Shown here: piece after piece, positions 1 to 7,347 of the stretch
Layout of the letters: every line of letters starts with the position of its first letter
How positions within the stretch are numbered: position 1 is the stretch's first letter
From: Mycobacterium sp.
GTDB taxonomy: Bacteria > Actinomycetota > Actinomycetes > Mycobacteriales > Mycobacteriaceae
NCBI GenBank assembly: GCA_023264755.1
Contig: JAHFVB010000016.1
Coordinates: 1-20,422, forward strand
Length of the DNA: 20,422 nt
Direction: 5' to 3'
Position numbers and translations under genes: made by a program
Notes under the pieces: model-generated
Seen by the model: only the letters and a program-made list of their open reading frames with translations
Databases searched by the model: none
What the model was told of the DNA's origin: nothing

Positions 1-2
1 TC

Positions 3-140
3 GTCAATACCGATGGGGTGCGGCTCGGCGCCAACATCATGGTCGATCGAATCAACGAGGCCTTCGGCCAGTTGGCGATCCTCGCCGCAGAGCTGCAACC
101 ACCCGTCGCGCAGGAGTCCTACGAGGCGGTGAATGGCTGA
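3..140 (+). CDS. C-terminal fragment of an unrecognised protein (5' end outside window)
   Basis: An open frame enters from the left edge and runs 45 codons to a TGA at 138-140. The visible part is mostly hydrophilic and helical-looking, with an Ala/Leu-rich stretch (QLAILAAEL) and the ending YEAVNG. I do not recognise the family. In M. tuberculosis the gene before gltA2 encodes a wax ester/diacylglycerol acyltransferase, but this tail does not resemble that family's C-terminus. The frame is open from the edge and ends 204 bp before gltA2, on the same strand. A short open stretch like this could be chance in high-G+C DNA, so confidence is modest. Confidence 0.45.
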   Translation, partial: VNTDGVRLGANIMVDRINEAFGQLAILAAELQPPVAQESYEAVNG

Positions 141-331
141 CGCGTTGGGTCGGAGCCAGCAGATGGGGCCCAAGCCCAGCCGTGGGTGGTCGTGCGCAAC
201 GTCCGATTTGGTCGACTCGGACTGGTCGACCGGGCAAATAACTCGGCCGTGGCCAACCCCCCGCAAGCGCGTCGGGTGGAGAGCGACTACCTTCCACTAG
301 TGACGGAAAGCTTCGTCCCGATCGTCAACGT

Positions 332-339
332 AGAAGGGG
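332..339 (+). promoter_or_regulatory. Ribosome binding site that fixes the gltA2 start
   Basis: The purine-rich AGAAGGGG lies 5 bases before the GTG at 345. It supports that GTG over the in-frame upstream starts that would extend the protein by up to 53 residues. The 141-344 spacer otherwise contains no gene I can support. Confidence 0.65.
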
Positions 340-344
340 TTACC

Positions 345-1646
345 GTGCCCGACAGCTCCACCTCCGACGAGGTCGCCAAGCTCAGTTATCCAGGGGGCGA
401 AATCGACCTGGAGATCATGAAGGCGACGGAGGGCTCCGACGCGATCGCGTTGGGGTCGCTGCTGGCCAAGACGGGTTACACCACGTTCGATGGTGGCTTC
501 GTCAACACGTCGGCCACCAAGAGCGCCATCACCTACATCGATGGTGACGCGGGTATCTTGCGCTACCGCGGATACCCCATCGAGCAACTGGCCGAGAAGT
601 CGACTTTCATCGAGGTCAGCTACCTGCTCATCTATGGGGAGTTGCCGACGGCCACCGAGTTGGAGAGATTCACCAACTTGATTCAGCGGCACACGCTGCT
701 GCACGAGGACCTGAAGCGATTCTTCGACGGATTTCCGCGCAACGCGCATCCGATGCCGGTGCTGTCCAGCGCGGTCAACGCACTGTCGGCGTACTACCCC
801 GACTCGGTGGATCCGCTCGACAAGGAACAGGTCGAGCTGTCGACGATCAGGCTGCTGGCCAAGCTGCCGACCATCGCCGCCTACGCCTACAAGAAGTCGG
901 TCGGCCAGCCGTTCCTCTACCCGGACAATTCGCTGACGCTGGTCGAGAACTTCCTGCGGATGACGTTCGGCTTCCCCGCCGAGCCCTACGAGGTCGACCC
1001 GGAGATCGTCCGGGCACTGGACTTGTTGCTGATCCTGCACGCCGACCACGAGCAGAACTGTTCGACGTCGACGGTGCGGCTGGTCGGCTCGTCCCAGGCC
1101 AACCTGTTCACGTCGGTCTCCGGTGGCATCAACGCGCTGTGGGGGCCGCTGCACGGCGGCGCCAACCAGGCCGTGTTGGAGATGCTCGAGAAGATCAAGA
1201 AGGACGGCGGCGACGTCCAGGAGTTCGTGCGCAAGGTCAAGGACCGCGAGGACGGCGTGAAGCTGATGGGCTTCGGGCACCGGGTCTACAAGAACTACGA
1301 CCCGAGGGCGCGGATCGTCAAGGAGCAGGCCGACAAGATCCTCGGCAAGCTGGGCATCAACGACGAGATGCTCGACATCGCCAAGTCGCTCGAAGAGGTC
1401 GCGCTGACCGACGACTTCTTCGTCGAACGCAAGCTGTACCCGAACGTCGACTTCTACACCGGCGTGATCTACCGGGCGATGGGCTTCCCGACGCGCATGT
1501 TCACCGTGCTCTTCGCGCTTGGTCGGCTTCCGGGCTGGATCGCGCATTGGCGTGAGATGCACTCCGAGCCCAGCAAGATCGGCCGGCCGCGTCAGCTGTA
1601 CACCGGATACACCGAGCGCGACTACGCGGCCATCGACGGCCGCTAG
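345..1646 (+). CDS. gltA2: Citrate synthase (type II-like, GltA2)
   Basis: Condenses oxaloacetate and acetyl-CoA to citrate, the entry step of the TCA cycle, in the cytoplasm. The 433-residue product closely matches mycobacterial GltA2 (Rv0896, about 431 aa), including the early segment [10 protein letters not shown]. The catalytic triad is visible: His270 in GPLHGGANQ, His312 in [14 protein letters not shown] and Asp369 in YPNVDFYTG, corresponding to E. coli His264, His305 and Asp362. The GTG start at 345 is chosen because it has a good Shine-Dalgarno and because conservation begins about 13 residues later; the upstream in-frame extension has no resemblance to the family. The gene appears monocistronic, with a strong hairpin after its stop. 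No truncation or missing residue is seen. Confidence 0.97.
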   Translation: MPDSSTSDEVAKLSYPGGEIDLEIMKATEGSDAIALGSLLAKTGYTTFDGGFVNTSATKSAITYIDGDAGILRYRGYPIEQLAEKSTFIEVSYLLIYGELPTATELERFTNLIQRHTLLHEDLKRFFDGFPRNAHPMPVLSSAVNALSAYYPDSVDPLDKEQVELSTIRLLAKLPTIAAYAYKKSVGQPFLYPDNSLTLVENFLRMTFGFPAEPYEVDPEIVRALDLLLILHADHEQNCSTSTVRLVGSSQANLFTSVSGGINALWGPLHGGANQAVLEMLEKIKKDGGDVQEFVRKVKDREDGVKLMGFGHRVYKNYDPRARIVKEQADKILGKLGINDEMLDIAKSLEEVALTDDFFVERKLYPNVDFYTGVIYRAMGFPTRMFTVLFALGRLPGWIAHWREMHSEPSKIGRPRQLYTGYTERDYAAIDGR

Positions 1647-1661
1647 CCTCACTCACTTTCG

Positions 1662-1720
1662 CCGAAACCGCAGCCACCGTCGTCCAGCCCCGCGCTGGAC
1701 GACGGTGGCTGCGGTTTCGG
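1662..1720 (+). terminator. Perfect 27-bp hairpin downstream of gltA2
   Basis: The arms at 1662-1688 and 1694-1720 are exact reverse complements (27 bp) around the 5-base loop CCCGC, starting 15 bases after the gltA2 stop. There is no T-tract on either side, so if it terminates transcription it is of the non-canonical stem-only type proposed for mycobacteria. It separates gltA2 from the MFS-marR unit. The length and perfection of the stem also fit a dispersed intergenic palindrome (REP-like element), which the window alone cannot decide. Confidence 0.75.
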
Positions 1721-1780
1721 GTGCTCTGCCGGCCGCGGCTTCGGCGCGCCTGATTGCGACGCAGGTCACCCATAAATCGT

Positions 1781-1810
1781 TTGCACAGGTAATAGTTGTA
1801 GATTAACAAT
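1781..1810 (+). promoter_or_regulatory. Probable promoter of the MFS-marR unit
   Basis: TTGCAC at 1781-1786 is a plausible -35 box. A 17-base spacer leads to TAACAA(T) at 1804-1810, and an overlapping TAGATT at 1799-1804 is a better -10 but with a short spacer. Either choice places the RNA start around 1811-1817, at or just before the proposed GTG start at 1817, consistent with a leaderless or near-leaderless mRNA. No Shine-Dalgarno precedes 1817. The assignment is by eye. Confidence 0.45.
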
Positions 1811-1828
1811 GGTTGTGTGAACACAACC
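1796..1828. promoter_or_regulatory. Two adjacent palindromes, candidate MarR operator
   Basis: TTGTagattaACAA (1796-1809) overlaps the -10 region. GGTTGTGTgaACACAACC (1811-1828), with perfect 8-bp arms, covers the predicted transcription start and the first codons of the MFS gene. MarR-family repressors typically bind AT-containing palindromes of about 16-20 bp at the promoter of a linked transporter. A marR gene lies in the same transcription unit, so autorepression is the simplest reading. That the encoded MarR binds here is inference. Confidence 0.55.
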
Positions 1829-3274
1829 ACCGACGCGCTGACGCCGCGCCGCAAGGTAATCATCCTGGTGTCCTGATGCCTGAGTCTGCTGATCGTGTCG
1901 ATGGACGCGACCATCGTCAATGTCGCGATCCCGAGCATTCGCTCCGACCTGCATGCCGCGCCGTCGCAGTTGCAGTGGGTGATCGACGTCTACACCCTGG
2001 TGCTGGCATCGCTGCTCATGCTGTCGGGGGCGACCGGTGACCGCTTCGGTCGCCGCCGGGTCTTCCAGATCGGGCTCGGCATATTCGCCTTCAGTTCGCT
2101 GCTGTGCAGTCTGGCCCCCAACATCGAGACGTTGATCCTCGCGCGCCTGCTGCAGGGCGTCGGCGGGTCGATGCTGAATCCCGTTGCGCTGTCGATTATC
2201 TCGCAGGTCTTCACCGGGCGCGTCGAGCGGGCGCGGGCGCTGGGGCTCTGGGGGGCAGTGGTCGGAATTTCGATGGCGATCGGCCCGGTCGTCGGCGGCT
2301 TCCTCATCGAACTGATCAGTTGGCGCGCGGTGTTCTGGATCAACTTGCCGATCTGCGCCGCCGCCGTCGTCCTCACGGCCATCTTCGTCCCGGAGAACAA
2401 GTCGAAGACCATGCGAAACATCGATCCGGTCGGCCAGGGGCTGGCGGTTCTGTTCCTGTTCGGCGTGGTGTTCGCGCTCATCGAGGGGCCGGGTTACGGC
2501 TGGAGCAACCCGCGTGTCGTCGCGGTTGCGGTGGTCGCCCTGGTCGCGTTCGTGGCCTTCCTGCGCTACGAGTCCAAACGCCACGACCCATTCATCGACT
2601 TGCGCTTCTTCCGTAGCATTCCGTTCGCGGGGGCCACGGTGACGGCCGTCTGCGCGTTCTCGGCGTGGGGCGCGTTCCTCTTCATGATGTCGCTCTACCT
2701 GCAATCCGAGCGCGGCTACTCCGCGATGTACACCGGCCTGATCTACGCCCCCATTGCCATTGGCGCGCTGATCTTCTCGCCCGTCTCCGGCCGCATGGTC
2801 GGCCGCTTCGGAGCTCGCCCGTCATTGCTGACGGCGGGCGTCCTGATCACCACCGCGTCGGTGCTGCTGACGTTCTTGACCAAGAGCACGCCGGTGTGGG
2901 GGCTGTTGGTGATCTTCGCCGTGTTCGGCATTGGTTTCTCGATGATCAACGCTCCCGTCACCAATGCCGCCGTGAGCGGGATGCCCCTGGACCGGGCGGG
3001 CGCCGCCTCTGCGGTGACGTCCACCAGCCGACAGATCGGGACGAGTATCGGGGTGGCACTGTGCGGTTCGATCGCCGGAGGGGCGTTGTCGCACACCGGT
3101 GCGGACTTCGCCGCAGCTACCCGTCCATTGTGGTCGATGTGCATCGGTATTGGCATCGTCATCACCGCGCTGGGATACTTCGCGACGACTCCGCGGGCAA
3201 TCCGGTCAGCTGATCGACTCGCTCCGCTGATCGCGGGCAGTGCCGAACTCAAGGTGGGAGCAAATGCCGGATAG
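1817..3274 (+). pseudogene. MFS drug-efflux transporter (EmrB/QacA type) with in-frame TGA at codon 20
   Basis: Encodes a proton-driven multidrug exporter of the DHA2 (14-helix) group, integral to the inner membrane. Reading from GTG 1817, the frame starts with a short basic N-terminus and enters TM1, hits TGA at 1874-1876, then continues open to TAG at 3274 (485 sense codons). Family marks downstream of the stop are intact: MDATIVNVAIPSI at the end of TM1, motif A as GDRFGRRRVF (about residues 74-83), and repeated hydrophobic helices. The sequence on both sides of the stop reads as one TM1 (ILVS-stop-CLSLLIVSMD), so the stop interrupts an otherwise normal gene. Restart at GTG 1895 would lose half of TM1 and has no good ribosome site. 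It could be a recent nonsense mutation, a sequencing error, or read-through. It overlaps marR by 11 bp. Confidence 0.85.
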
Positions 3275-3683
3275 CCAGCTGGCGGACAAGGCGTGGCGGG
3301 CCATGGCGGCGGTGGTGTTCGACAACCGCGATGCCTGGAGACGCAGTGTCATCGAGACGACGGGCCTGCCCTTCAGCCGGGTGCGGGTGCTACGTCGACT
3401 GGCCAAGCGATCGATGACGGCCAAGGAGATTGCCGAGGTCGCCTCCATGGATGCGCCAGCCACGTCCGTCGCGGTCAGCGACTTGGAGGATCGCGGTCTG
3501 GTTGTGCGGCAAGCAGATCCGACCAACCGCAGGTGCAAGGTGATCTCGTTGACCGAACGGGGTCGCGAGGTGGTCACCGCGATCGACGGGCTCGACGATC
3601 CCGCCCCGCCGGTCTTCGGCGCGCTGAGCCCGTCCGAATTGCAGACGCTGCAGGCGATCCTGGCCAAGCTGACCTCGCACTGA
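3264..3683 (+). CDS. MarR-family transcriptional regulator
   Basis: A 139-residue winged-helix regulator, the usual size for MarR proteins, which bind DNA as dimers and release it on binding small phenolic or drug-like ligands. The helix-turn-helix spans about residues 51-78 (MTAKEIAEVASMD onward). The wing contains the characteristic DPTNRR (85-90) and ends near SLTERG. ATG 3264 is preferred over the in-frame GTG 3240 because AGGTGGGAG at 3252-3260 is a strong ribosome site placed 3 bases before it. The gene overlaps the end of the MFS gene by 11 bp, so the two are translationally linked. It probably controls the MFS gene through the palindromes at 1796-1828. If the MFS gene is dead, this regulator may have lost its main target. 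Confidence 0.9.
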   Translation: MPDSQLADKAWRAMAAVVFDNRDAWRRSVIETTGLPFSRVRVLRRLAKRSMTAKEIAEVASMDAPATSVAVSDLEDRGLVVRQADPTNRRCKVISLTERGREVVTAIDGLDDPAPPVFGALSPSELQTLQAILAKLTSH

Positions 3684-3703
3684 GGTCGGGCTGGCGCATC
3701 CGG

Positions 3704-3720
3704 ACCCGGGCCAACCGGGT
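3704..3720. terminator. Short GC hairpin between convergent genes
   Basis: ACCCGG (3704-3709) and CCGGGT (3715-3720) form a 6-bp stem with loop GCCAA, in the 49-bp gap between the stops of marR and the minus-strand oxidoreductase. There is no T-tract. Its position fits a weak bidirectional terminator, but the stem is short. Confidence 0.3.
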
Positions 3721-3732
3721 GGTCGCGACGCC

Positions 3733-5295
3733 CTAGCTCTCCAACACCGCCATCGCCGCGTTGTGCCCACCGATTCCCGACACCGCGCCACCTCGGCGGG
3801 AACCCGAGCCGCACAACAGGATCCGGTCGTGCGCGGTCGCCACGCCCCAGCGCTGGGCCGCGGTGTCCAGCGGTTCGTCATCCGCGGCGAACGGCCAGCG
3901 CAGCGCACCGTGGAAGATGTTGCCGCCCGTCATGCCGAGGGCATCCTGCAAGTCGGCCGTCGTCTTGGTTTCGACGCAGGGTCGACCGTGCGCGTCCGTC
4001 ATGATCACGTCCTGGATCGGTTCGGCGAGCACCGAGTTCAACGAATCCAGCACCGCATCGGTCAGCCGTTGGCGCATCGCGGCGGGCTCGGTGGCGGCCA
4101 CCAACTGGTGTGGCGTGTGCAGGCCGAACACCGTCAACGTCTGCGCCCCGGAGCGCTGCAGCGACTCGGACAGGATGGTCGGATCGGTGAGCGAATGGCA
4201 GTAGATCTCACACGGCAGCGGATCGGGTACGTCGCCGCCGGCGGCGCGGTCGTAGGCGGTGTCCAGTTGCGACATCGTCTCGTTGATGTGGAACGTGCCG
4301 CCGAAGGCCTGTGCGGCGGTGACGGATTGGTCCCGAAGGCGGGGGAGTCGGTCCAGCATCAGGTTGACCTTCACCTGCGCCCCGGGTGCGAGCTCGGGTT
4401 CGGCTTCGCCGAGCAGTCGGGCGAGTACGGCCGGCGTGACACCGGACAACACCCAGCGTGCGTTGACGACGTGCTCCTTGCCGGCGCTGAGGTAGCGCAC
4501 CTCACCGCTTGGGGTGATGGCGAATACCTCTGCGCCGGTGATGAGTTCAGCGCCATGGCCGGATGCGGCGGCGGCCAGCGCACCGCTGACGGCGCCCATG
4601 CCACCGATGGGCACGTCCCAGTCGCCGGTGCCGCCGCCGAGCAGGTGGTAGAGGAAGCACACGTTCTGGGCCAGCGCAGGGTCGTCGGTGCGGGCGAACG
4701 TTCCGATCAGCGCATCGGTGGCCATCACACCGCGCACCAGATCGTCGCCGACGGCGGCGGTGATGGCGGTCCCGATGGGTTGGTCGACGAGCGCCGCCCA
4801 CGCCGCAGCGGCGTCGCCGTCATCCCCGGCGGTGACCAGTCGCCGGGCCTCCGTGGCGGTGCGCAGCGGTTGCATCAGCGTGGGCCAGAGCCGCTGGGTC
4901 ACCAACCGGCAGCGCCGGTAGAACTCGTCGAATCCGGCGCGGTCGGCCCCCGCTCCCACCGTGTCGAACGAGCCGCCAGGACCCACCAGTAGGCCGGTCC
5001 GGCCGCCGGTCGCCGGGTCGGGCGTGTACGACGAGTAGCGGCGCCTGGCGAGCCGTACCCGCACGCCGAGGTCGTCGACGATGTGCTGGGGTAGCAGGCT
5101 GACCAGATACGAGTATCGGGACAGTCGCGCGTCGACACCGTCGAAGGCGTGCACCGAAACGGCCGCTCCGCCAACGGCTTCCAGGCGCTCCAGCACCTGA
5201 ACCCGGCGCCCGGCCCTAGCCAGGTACGCCGCTGCCACCAGAGCGTTGTGGCCGCCGCCGACGATCGCGACGTCGACCGGTGTTGCTGCCGTCAC
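3733..5295 (-). CDS. FAD-dependent oxidoreductase, phytoene desaturase/PYROXD2-like (Rv0897c-like)
   Basis: A 520-residue flavoprotein of the amine oxidase/phytoene-desaturase superfamily. The N-terminal dinucleotide-binding fold is VDVAIVGGGHNALVAAAYLA (residues 7-26), followed by an acidic strand end (VLER, about 34-37) that would bind the FAD ribose. The C-terminal FAD-closing segment is GNIFHGALRW (about 458-467) and GSGSRRGGAVSG (about 496-507). The length fits Rv0897c of M. tuberculosis, whose substrate is unknown; a carotenoid substrate should not be assumed, because no crtB- or crtE-like gene is nearby. GTG 5295 starts 3 bases after the stop of the DUF2630 gene, so the two are probably co-transcribed and translationally coupled. 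No signal peptide is visible. Confidence 0.9.
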   Translation of the reverse strand: MTAATPVDVAIVGGGHNALVAAAYLARAGRRVQVLERLEAVGGAAVSVHAFDGVDARLSRYSYLVSLLPQHIVDDLGVRVRLARRRYSSYTPDPATGGRTGLLVGPGGSFDTVGAGADRAGFDEFYRRCRLVTQRLWPTLMQPLRTATEARRLVTAGDDGDAAAAWAALVDQPIGTAITAAVGDDLVRGVMATDALIGTFARTDDPALAQNVCFLYHLLGGGTGDWDVPIGGMGAVSGALAAAASGHGAELITGAEVFAITPSGEVRYLSAGKEHVVNARWVLSGVTPAVLARLLGEAEPELAPGAQVKVNLMLDRLPRLRDQSVTAAQAFGGTFHINETMSQLDTAYDRAAGGDVPDPLPCEIYCHSLTDPTILSESLQRSGAQTLTVFGLHTPHQLVAATEPAAMRQRLTDAVLDSLNSVLAEPIQDVIMTDAHGRPCVETKTTADLQDALGMTGGNIFHGALRWPFAADDEPLDTAAQRWGVATAHDRILLCGSGSRRGGAVSGIGGHNAAMAVLES

Positions 5296-5298
5296 GGG

Positions 5299-5547
5299 TC
5301 AGCCGAGATAGCCCTCGACCTGGTCGGGTGGGCGCACGCCGGCCTGGTCGGGGTTCTGACCCGTCTCGCGCAGCGCCCGCCGCTGCCGCAGCAGATCCCA
5401 GCACTGATCGAGCTGAACCTCTACCGCACGCAGTCGCTGGTGCTCTTCGGTCTCGGCGATCTCGTGGTGCTGCAGCTTGGCGCGCAGCTCCTTCTCTTCG
5501 GCGACGAGCCTATTGACGTCATCGAGAATGTCTCGGTCCTTGTCCAC
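5299..5547 (-). CDS. Small DUF2630-family protein (Rv0898c-like)
   Basis: An 82-residue soluble, strongly charged protein. It is predicted to be mainly helical, with a coiled-coil-like region around residues 10-45 (NRLVAEEKELRAKL, then EEHQRLRAVE). The conserved block LDQCWDLLRQRRALR (46-60) and the end VEGYLG are typical of the actinobacterial DUF2630 family, whose function is unknown. The open frame extends upstream to 5691, but similarity starts at the GTG at 5547, and the extension would overlap the divergent FKBP gene. Its stop lies 3 bp from the start of the oxidoreductase, as in M. tuberculosis where Rv0898c precedes Rv0897c. Role unknown; the coupling suggests it works with the flavoprotein. 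Confidence 0.88.
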   Translation of the reverse strand: MDKDRDILDDVNRLVAEEKELRAKLQHHEIAETEEHQRLRAVEVQLDQCWDLLRQRRALRETGQNPDQAGVRPPDQVEGYLG

Positions 5548-5565
5548 CAGCCCAGTGTGCCCGAC

Positions 5566-5571
5566 TACGGT
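5566..5571 (+). promoter_or_regulatory. -10 box for a leaderless FKBP transcript
   Basis: TACGGT fits the mycobacterial TANNNT -10 pattern. Seven bases separate it from the GTG at 5579, which would place the RNA start on the start codon. It lies in the 31-bp gap between the divergent FKBP and DUF2630 starts, so its upstream elements must lie inside the DUF2630 coding sequence. Confidence 0.45.
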
Positions 5572-5578
5572 GAGAGTC

Positions 5579-5947
5579 GTGGCCAACGACAAGAAACCCG
5601 AGATCGACTTTCCCGACGGTCCGGCTCCCGCCGAACTCCTCATCGAGGACATCACCGTCGGCGACGGCGCGGAGGCGGTACCCGGCGGCACCGTGAAGGT
5701 GCACTACGTCGGCGTCGAGTACGACACCGGCGAGGAGTTCGACAGCTCGTGGAACCGCGGCGAATCCATCGAGTTTCCGCTCCGCGGCCTGATTCAGGGC
5801 TGGCAGGACGGCATCCCGGGGATGCGGGTCGGAGGGCGGCGCAAACTCGTCATCCCGCCGGCGCAGGCTTACGGCCCTGCGGGTTCCGGACATCGGCTGT
5901 CCGGCAAGACGCTGATCTTCGTCATCGATCTGCTCGACGCCCGCTGA
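5579..5947 (+). CDS. FKBP-type peptidyl-prolyl cis-trans isomerase
   Basis: A 122-residue single-domain FKBP that catalyses cis-trans isomerisation of proline peptide bonds and assists folding. No signal peptide or lipobox is seen with this start, so it is probably cytoplasmic. Pocket residues equivalent to those of human FKBP12 are present: Tyr43 (VHYVG), Asp55 (EEFDSSW), Leu71-Ile72 and Trp75 (GLIQGW), Tyr98 (QAYGP) and Phe114 (LIFVIDLL). An active, FK506-type fold is therefore likely. The start could be GTG 5579 or GTG 5570, 9 bp earlier; 5579 is preferred because of the well-placed TACGGT box and the N-terminus MANDKKPEIDFPDG. The gene is alone between two minus-strand units and convergent with prrB. 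Confidence 0.92.
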   Translation: MANDKKPEIDFPDGPAPAELLIEDITVGDGAEAVPGGTVKVHYVGVEYDTGEEFDSSWNRGESIEFPLRGLIQGWQDGIPGMRVGGRRKLVIPPAQAYGPAGSGHRLSGKTLIFVIDLLDAR

Positions 5948-5964
5948 GCGATGCGGCGCGCTGA

Positions 5965-5984
5965 CCGGCCCTAACTGGGGCCGG
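5965..5984. terminator. Hairpin between convergent FKBP and prrB genes
   Basis: CCGGCCC (5965-5971) and GGGCCGG (5978-5984) make a 7-bp all-GC stem with loop TAACTG. It begins in the 23-bp gap between the two stop codons and runs over the prrB stop into the last prrB codons. There is no T-tract, as is common for mycobacterial terminators. It could serve transcripts from both sides. Confidence 0.45.
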
Positions 5985-7323
5985 GCAGCCGCAGCAACAA
6001 ACGCGCCCCGCCGAGCGGGCTTTGTTCCAGCGAGGCTGTGCCACCGTGCAATTCGGCCTGCTGCGCGACCAGCGCCAGGCCCAGCCCGGAGCCGGAGTGC
6101 GACGCCGTCGAACCCCTGATGAACCGAGCGAAGACGCGTTCGCGTTCTTCCTCGGGGACGCCCACCCCGTCGTCGTCGATCGCGATCTCGACCCCGGCCC
6201 GAGAGCTCACCGCGGACAGTTGCACGCGACGCGCCCCGCCGTGCTTGACGGCGTTCGCGATGGCGTTGTCGACAGCCAACCGCAGTCCGGCCGGCAGCCC
6301 GATGATGATCACGGTCGGCGCGGGCACCAGCGAAACGTCGAGGTCGCCGAACACCCGCATCGCGTCGTGGGCGGCGCGGTCCAGCAGTTCGGTGATGTCG
6401 ACGGGCACGTGGTCGTCCGAGGTGGACAGTTCGCCCTGGGCCAGCCGCTCGAGCGCGCTCAGCGTCGCCTCGATGCGGGTCTGGGTGCGGATGACGTCGT
6501 GAAGCACTTCCTTGCGCTGTTCGTCGGGCAGCTCGAGGGTGGACAGCACCTCGAGATTGGTGCGCATGGCCGTCAGCGGGGTGCGCAGTTCGTGGGACGA
6601 GACCGACGCGAAGTCGCGGGCCGACGTCAGCGCGGCCTGGGTGCGGTTCTGCTCGTCCCAGATGCGCTGCACCAACCCGTTGACCGCGTCGGCGATCTCG
6701 ACGGCTTCGGTCGCGCCGCGAACTTCGACGTCGGGAGCCTCCCCGCCGACGTCGATCGCACGGGTCTGCTGAGCGAGTTGTTTGAGCGGACGCACCGCGA
6801 ACGCGGCCAATAACCATCCCGCGAACGTGGCCGCGCCGATGGCCAGCGAGCAGATGATGAGCACCCGACGGTGCAGGTTGTTGGTATCGGCGATGGTGGC
6901 GTCGTAGGTGTCGCCGACGGCCACGGTCATCACCGAGACGTTCGGGCTGGGCGCTTGGATCTCGACCGTCCGCACGCGGTAGCGCACCCCGTCGACGTAG
7001 GTGTCGGCGTAGCCGGGCGGTAGGTCGGGCAGTACGACGTTGGTGTTCGACGTCACCCGGCCGCCCTTGCGCACCGTGATGATGGCGTCCTGGTCGTTGG
7101 GTGACTTGGGAATCTGCTCGAGGCCCCTGGGCAGCAGCGGGATCGCAAAGCCGGCCACTTCGTCGAGCCGACGGTCGAGCCGTTCCTTGCGGTCGTTGGT
7201 GATGCCGACCCAGACGACGGTGCCGACGATGCCGACCACGATCGCCGCTGCGATGGCCGTCGCGAACGCCACCCGGGTACGCAGCGAGGGCGTACGCCGG
7301 AAGGTTCGCGCCAGGAGGTTCAT
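5971..7323 (-). CDS. prrB: Two-component sensor histidine kinase PrrB
   Basis: The membrane sensor kinase that phosphorylates PrrA. The 450-residue sequence closely follows M. tuberculosis PrrB (about 446 aa). TM1 spans about residues 20-42, an extracytoplasmic sensor about 43-152, TM2 about 153-176, and a HAMP-like linker follows (AVRPLKQLAQQTR onward). The phospho-acceptor is His244 in SSHELRTP. The ATP-binding boxes are the N-box DNAIANAVKHG (352-362), the G1 box DDDGVGV (383-389) and the G2 box GSGLGLAL (411-418). ATG 7323 lies 24 bp after the prrA stop, so it is co-transcribed as the second gene of the operon. In mycobacteria PrrAB is linked to nitrogen limitation, respiration and early intracellular growth; it is essential in M. 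tuberculosis. Confidence 0.97.
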   Translation of the reverse strand: MNLLARTFRRTPSLRTRVAFATAIAAAIVVGIVGTVVWVGITNDRKERLDRRLDEVAGFAIPLLPRGLEQIPKSPNDQDAIITVRKGGRVTSNTNVVLPDLPPGYADTYVDGVRYRVRTVEIQAPSPNVSVMTVAVGDTYDATIADTNNLHRRVLIICSLAIGAATFAGWLLAAFAVRPLKQLAQQTRAIDVGGEAPDVEVRGATEAVEIADAVNGLVQRIWDEQNRTQAALTSARDFASVSSHELRTPLTAMRTNLEVLSTLELPDEQRKEVLHDVIRTQTRIEATLSALERLAQGELSTSDDHVPVDITELLDRAAHDAMRVFGDLDVSLVPAPTVIIIGLPAGLRLAVDNAIANAVKHGGARRVQLSAVSSRAGVEIAIDDDGVGVPEEERERVFARFIRGSTASHSGSGLGLALVAQQAELHGGTASLEQSPLGGARLLLRLPGPS

Positions 7324-7347
7324 CAGCGCGGACTGATCATCGGTTCA

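Noticed and set aside
186..344. N-terminal extension of citrate synthase
   Set aside because: The extension has no similarity to the family, and a strong ribosome site points to GTG 345.
297..1652. Long minus-strand open frame opposite gltA2
   Set aside because: Its translation is Arg/Asp/Gln-rich low-complexity sequence with no family resemblance. It is the usual shadow of a high-G+C gene with clear citrate synthase motifs on the other strand.
1875..1960. Start at the ATG overlapping the MFS TGA (TGATG) as a re-initiation site
   Set aside because: That ATG is in a different frame from the MFS protein and gives no transporter sequence.
5477..5578. N-terminal extension of the FKBP (Ser-rich, resembling a signal sequence)
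   Set aside because: It lies inside the divergent DUF2630 gene, and its composition reflects the antisense of that gene. It lacks a hydrophobic core of signal-peptide length.
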